Both the position numbers and the translations under genes were made by a program. Source: Candidatus Stahliibacteriota bacterium CG08_land_8_20_14_0_20_40_26 (GTDB taxonomy: Bacteria; Hydrothermota; UBA3073). From it: a DNA stretch of 8,576 nt. The DNA lies in contig PEYP01000119.1 in NCBI GenBank assembly GCA_002774315.1, positions 1 to 8,576 of the forward strand. The letters are read 5' to 3'. The notes beneath the pieces are model-generated. The model did no database searches. It saw only the letters and a list, made by a program, of their open reading frames with translations, and was not told the origin of the DNA. Shown piece by piece: positions 6,789 to 8,576 of the stretch (position 1 is the first letter of the stretch; each line of letters opens with the position of its first letter).

Positions 6789-6998
6789 ATGGATCTACTC
6801 AAAAAAATAGATGAAATAGGCAAGATTGTCAGTAAATTAAAGAAAGAAAATAAACACTTGAAAGAAGTTAACAAACAATTTATAGGAAAAGAGGCGAAAG
6901 CGATAGAAAAATTGAAAGGCGTATTGGAAAACATTGATATCCTTTTCGGCACCCAGGGAAAACCCTTAAATAATGAAAAAAAAGGTAAAAATATTTGA
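6789..6998 (+). CDS. Small coiled-coil protein, ZapB-like by context
   Basis: A 69-residue (from ATG 6789) lysine/glutamate-rich protein with hydrophobic residues at heptad spacing through about residues 1-55 (MDLLKKIDEIGKIVSKLKKENKHL...). This predicts a single coiled coil, and no catalytic motif is seen. The frame also allows a TTG start at 6774, one base after the pheT stop, which would add five residues; neither start has a Shine-Dalgarno. It overlaps zapA by 26 bp in another frame. A short coiled coil directly before zapA suggests a division-ring partner similar in role to ZapB, but sequence alone does not prove homology. Confidence 0.65.
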   Translation: MDLLKKIDEIGKIVSKLKKENKHLKEVNKQFIGKEAKAIEKLKGVLENIDILFGTQGKPLNNEKKGKNI

Positions 6999-7257
6999 TA
7001 GAGAGTATGAGCTCGATTATAAGGAAGAGAGTGATGAATATGCAAAAAAGGTTTTCGATTATGTAGATAGCAAGTACAAAGAGATAGGTAGGTTAAGTAA
7101 GATAAAATCTCTTCCTGATATTGCCCTTCTTGTCTCTCTGAATCTGGCTGACGAACTCATGGAGGAGAGGCAAAAAAACGAAGAGCTTATACGAATGATA
7201 GAAAGGGGCATTACCAATCTTGAAAGAATTAAAAAGGGTTCCCTGTCGTGCTCGTGA
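6973..7257 (+). CDS. zapA: Cell division protein ZapA
   Basis: ZapA binds FtsZ and bundles filaments at the division ring in the cytoplasm. The 94 residues match the family layout: an N-terminal strand pair with the KIFDREYEL pattern (6-14), an Asp/Glu-rich turn then AKKVFDYVDSKYKEI (24-38), SLPDIALLVSLNLADEL (46-62), and a C-terminal dimerising coiled coil (about 60-88). The length is usual for short ZapA proteins (about 90-110). The start lies inside the preceding coiled-coil gene and directly ahead of an A8 run. No Shine-Dalgarno is visible, so coupling is likely. pheT-zapA proximity is known in Bacillus (pheT-rnhC-zapA), and 6S RNA follows zapA in E. coli. Here the last codons also form the 5' strand of a predicted RNA stem. 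Confidence 0.88.
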   Translation: MKKKVKIFDREYELDYKEESDEYAKKVFDYVDSKYKEIGRLSKIKSLPDIALLVSLNLADELMEERQKNEELIRMIERGITNLERIKKGSLSCS

Positions 7258-7397
7258 TGACATCTAAATCCTGAGCTAACACCAAAACATCGGGGGTCCT
7301 TATTTCTCTCGCTAAGGTGAGGGAAAGGGATACCCACCTGAGTTTAGAGTTCATAGGATGAAGTGTCACACGGCAATTGGCGGAGAACCCTTTTTTT
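7231..7397 (+). ncRNA. ssrS: Probable 6S RNA between zapA and rny
   Basis: The zapA-rny gap folds into one long rod. The outer stem is AAAAAGGGTTC (7231-7241) with GAACCCTTTTT (7385-7395), 11 perfect pairs. Then come TCGTG-A-TGACAT (7252-7263, one bulged A) with GTGTCACACGG (7363-7373), and ATCCT (7268-7272) with AGGAT (7355-7359). A large open bubble follows (7273-7291 against 7339-7354). The apical arm has GGGT (7294-7297) with ACCC (7332-7335) and CTCTCGC/GTGAGGG around a TAAG loop. A closing stem, central bubble and apical stem of about 165 nt are the hallmarks of 6S RNA, which binds housekeeping RNA polymerase by imitating an open promoter. The position after zapA matches E. coli ssrS. 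The RNA ends in a T7 run (7391-7397). The 5' strand of the outermost stem lies inside zapA; the mature 5' end could instead be near 7250. The structure was drawn by eye. Confidence 0.6.
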
Positions 7398-7432
7398 ATG
7401 AGTTATTTACCAATTTAAGAAGCACTTTAACC

Positions 7433-7438
7433 AGGAGG
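7433..7438 (+). promoter_or_regulatory. Shine-Dalgarno of rny
   Basis: AGGAGG lies 4 bp before the ATG at 7443. It fixes the rny start and shows that this organism uses classical ribosome binding sites as well as the proposed leaderless starts. Confidence 0.85.
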
Positions 7439-7442
7439 AGCT

Positions 7443-8576
7443 ATGACGATAATGCCGACAGTAATAATCGGAATTGTGGCGATAACAGCAGGTGTAATAA
7501 TAGGTTTCTATTTTGCAAGGGCTGCCTCTCTAAAACAGAGAATAAAAGCAGAAAAAGACGCAGAAAGAATCGTAAAAGAGGCAGAGAAAGAGGCCGAAAA
7601 ATATAGGAGGGTAGCAGAACTTGACACAAAGGCTGAATGGACCAGAAGAAAGACCGAATTTGAACAGAAAACAAGTAACAAAACAAGAGAATTGGAGCGG
7701 AGAGAACGTACTCTTGAGGAAAAAGAGAAGAATACAGAACGGAGAGGTGATCTAATAACAAGAAAGGAAAAAGAACTAGAACGAAGGGAAAAGGTTGTTT
7801 TATCCAATGAACGCCAGCTGGAAATTAAGGAGAAGGAAGTTGAGAGATTGTTATCAGAGGAGAGAGAAAAACTTGAGAGAATAGCTGGTATGTCAAAGGA
7901 AGAAGCGAAAAAAGCCCTTACGGCGACTCTTGAAGATGAGACAAGGCATGAGGCAATGCAAAAGATATACGAGATCAAAGAAAAGGCAAACAGAGAGGCA
8001 GAAAAAGAGGCAAAGAAAATTATAACGCTCGCAATTCAGAGATATGCCCAGGCACGTACCATAGAATCAACTGTAACAACTGTAGATCTGCCATCGGATG
8101 AAGTGAAGGGAAGACTAATTGGCAGAGAGGGCAGAAATATTAAAGCGTTTGAACTCGCAACTGGTGTTGACCTACTTATAGATGATACGCCCGAGGTTGT
8201 TACAATTTCCTCATTTGATCCTATAAAGAGAGAAATTGCAAAAATAGCACTTGAGAAACTAATAACAGATGGCAGAATTCATCCTGCCCGGATAGAAGAG
8301 ATCTATGAGGAATCAAAGAAGGAAATAGAGATATATCTACAAAAGGTGGGAGAAGAAACGATTATTGAAATGGGAATAAGAGGACTTTCGCCAGAACTCG
8401 TTAAACTGCTTGGAAAATTAAAATTCAGGACAAGTTATGGACAGAATGTATTAGAACATTCAAAAGAGGTAGCAAATCTAACAAGCCTTATGGCACAGGA
8501 ACTCGGATTTGACTCTGAGATTGCAAAGAGAGCGGGGCTTTTACATGACATAGGCAAAGCAATAAGTCAGGATGAA
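7443..8576 (+). CDS. rny: Ribonuclease Y, 3' partial
   Basis: RNase Y is a membrane-anchored endoribonuclease that begins mRNA decay. The frame stays open to the right edge, giving 378 of roughly 520 residues. An N-terminal membrane helix (about 5-25, VIIGIVAITAGVIIGFYF) is followed by a long, highly charged coiled coil (about 30-200). A KH RNA-binding domain follows (about 210-275) with the GRLIGREGRNI signature at 223-233. The start of the metal-dependent HD domain comes next, with H339 in LEHS and the HD pair H368-D369 in LLHDIGKA. The remaining HD domain lies beyond the window. The start is supported by AGGAGG just upstream. Its location after the 6S-like RNA suggests either read-through from the pheT operon or its own promoter; I saw no convincing promoter in 7398-7432. 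Confidence 0.95.
   Translation, partial: MTIMPTVIIGIVAITAGVIIGFYFARAASLKQRIKAEKDAERIVKEAEKEAEKYRRVAELDTKAEWTRRKTEFEQKTSNKTRELERRERTLEEKEKNTERRGDLITRKEKELERREKVVLSNERQLEIKEKEVERLLSEEREKLERIAGMSKEEAKKALTATLEDETRHEAMQKIYEIKEKANREAEKEAKKIITLAIQRYAQARTIESTVTTVDLPSDEVKGRLIGREGRNIKAFELATGVDLLIDDTPEVVTISSFDPIKREIAKIALEKLITDGRIHPARIEEIYEESKKEIEIYLQKVGEETIIEMGIRGLSPELVKLLGKLKFRTSYGQNVLEHSKEVANLTSLMAQELGFDSEIAKRAGLLHDIGKAISQDE

Noticed and set aside
6774..6802. TTGACT at 6774 as a -35 box for the coiled-coil gene
   Set aside because: Seventeen bases downstream the sequence is ACTCAA, not a -10 box, so this is probably chance at the pheT end.
7358..7606. 82-codon + strand frame overlapping the rny start
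   Set aside because: It starts inside the 6S-like RNA and runs out of frame through the rny coiled-coil region; its Arg/Lys-rich tail is a frame-shadow of that region.

Overview
The window is AT-rich bacterial chromosome with all genes on the + strand. The first gene ends in a type IX secretion (T9SS) sorting domain. Later genes include a lipid A-type acyltransferase, a Sec lipoprotein and RNase Y. This points to a Gram-negative (two-membrane) bacterium of the Bacteroidetes/FCB sphere. The style of the T9SS protein and of the intergenic repeats reminds me of uncultured WOR-3/Stahlbacteria-type genomes, but that placement is an impression, not a result.

Layout: (1) 2-1468, the 3' part of a T9SS cargo protein, closed by a strong hairpin. 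(2) 1469-1894, a gene-free stretch with a multi-hairpin element and a degenerate 7-bp-period tandem array, ending in a near-consensus promoter. (3) 1895-4577, a four-gene operon: LpxL/HtrB-type acyltransferase, family 2 glycosyltransferase, SurE nucleotidase, small lipoprotein, with two overlapping junctions. (4) 4578-4813, a second gene-free stretch with two tandem 30-bp palindromic units, an 11-unit degenerate 8-bp-period array and a second near-consensus promoter. (5) 4814-8576, pheT (lacking the usual tRNA-binding OB domain), a small coiled-coil protein, zapA, a probable 6S RNA, and the start of rny, which runs off the end.

Three things stand out. First, both operon-head genes have the same promoter geometry: TTGAC(A/T), 17 bp, TATA(A/C)T, 6 bp, ATG. 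This predicts leaderless mRNAs, whereas rny, which is preceded by the 6S-like RNA, has a clear Shine-Dalgarno. Second, the zapA-rny gap folds into a rod with a large central bubble, like 6S RNA. Its outermost 11-bp stem uses the last codons of zapA as its 5' strand and a T7 run as its 3' end. Third, each of the two long gaps carries a short-period (7 or 8 bp) degenerate array built on GTC/GAC words upstream of the promoter.

Functionally, operon 3 looks like envelope lipid and glycan work plus nucleotide housekeeping. Operon 5 groups translation (PheT), division (ZapA and a ZapB-like coiled coil), RNA polymerase control (6S) and mRNA decay (RNase Y). I saw no CRISPR array, transposase, tRNA, rRNA or defence system.
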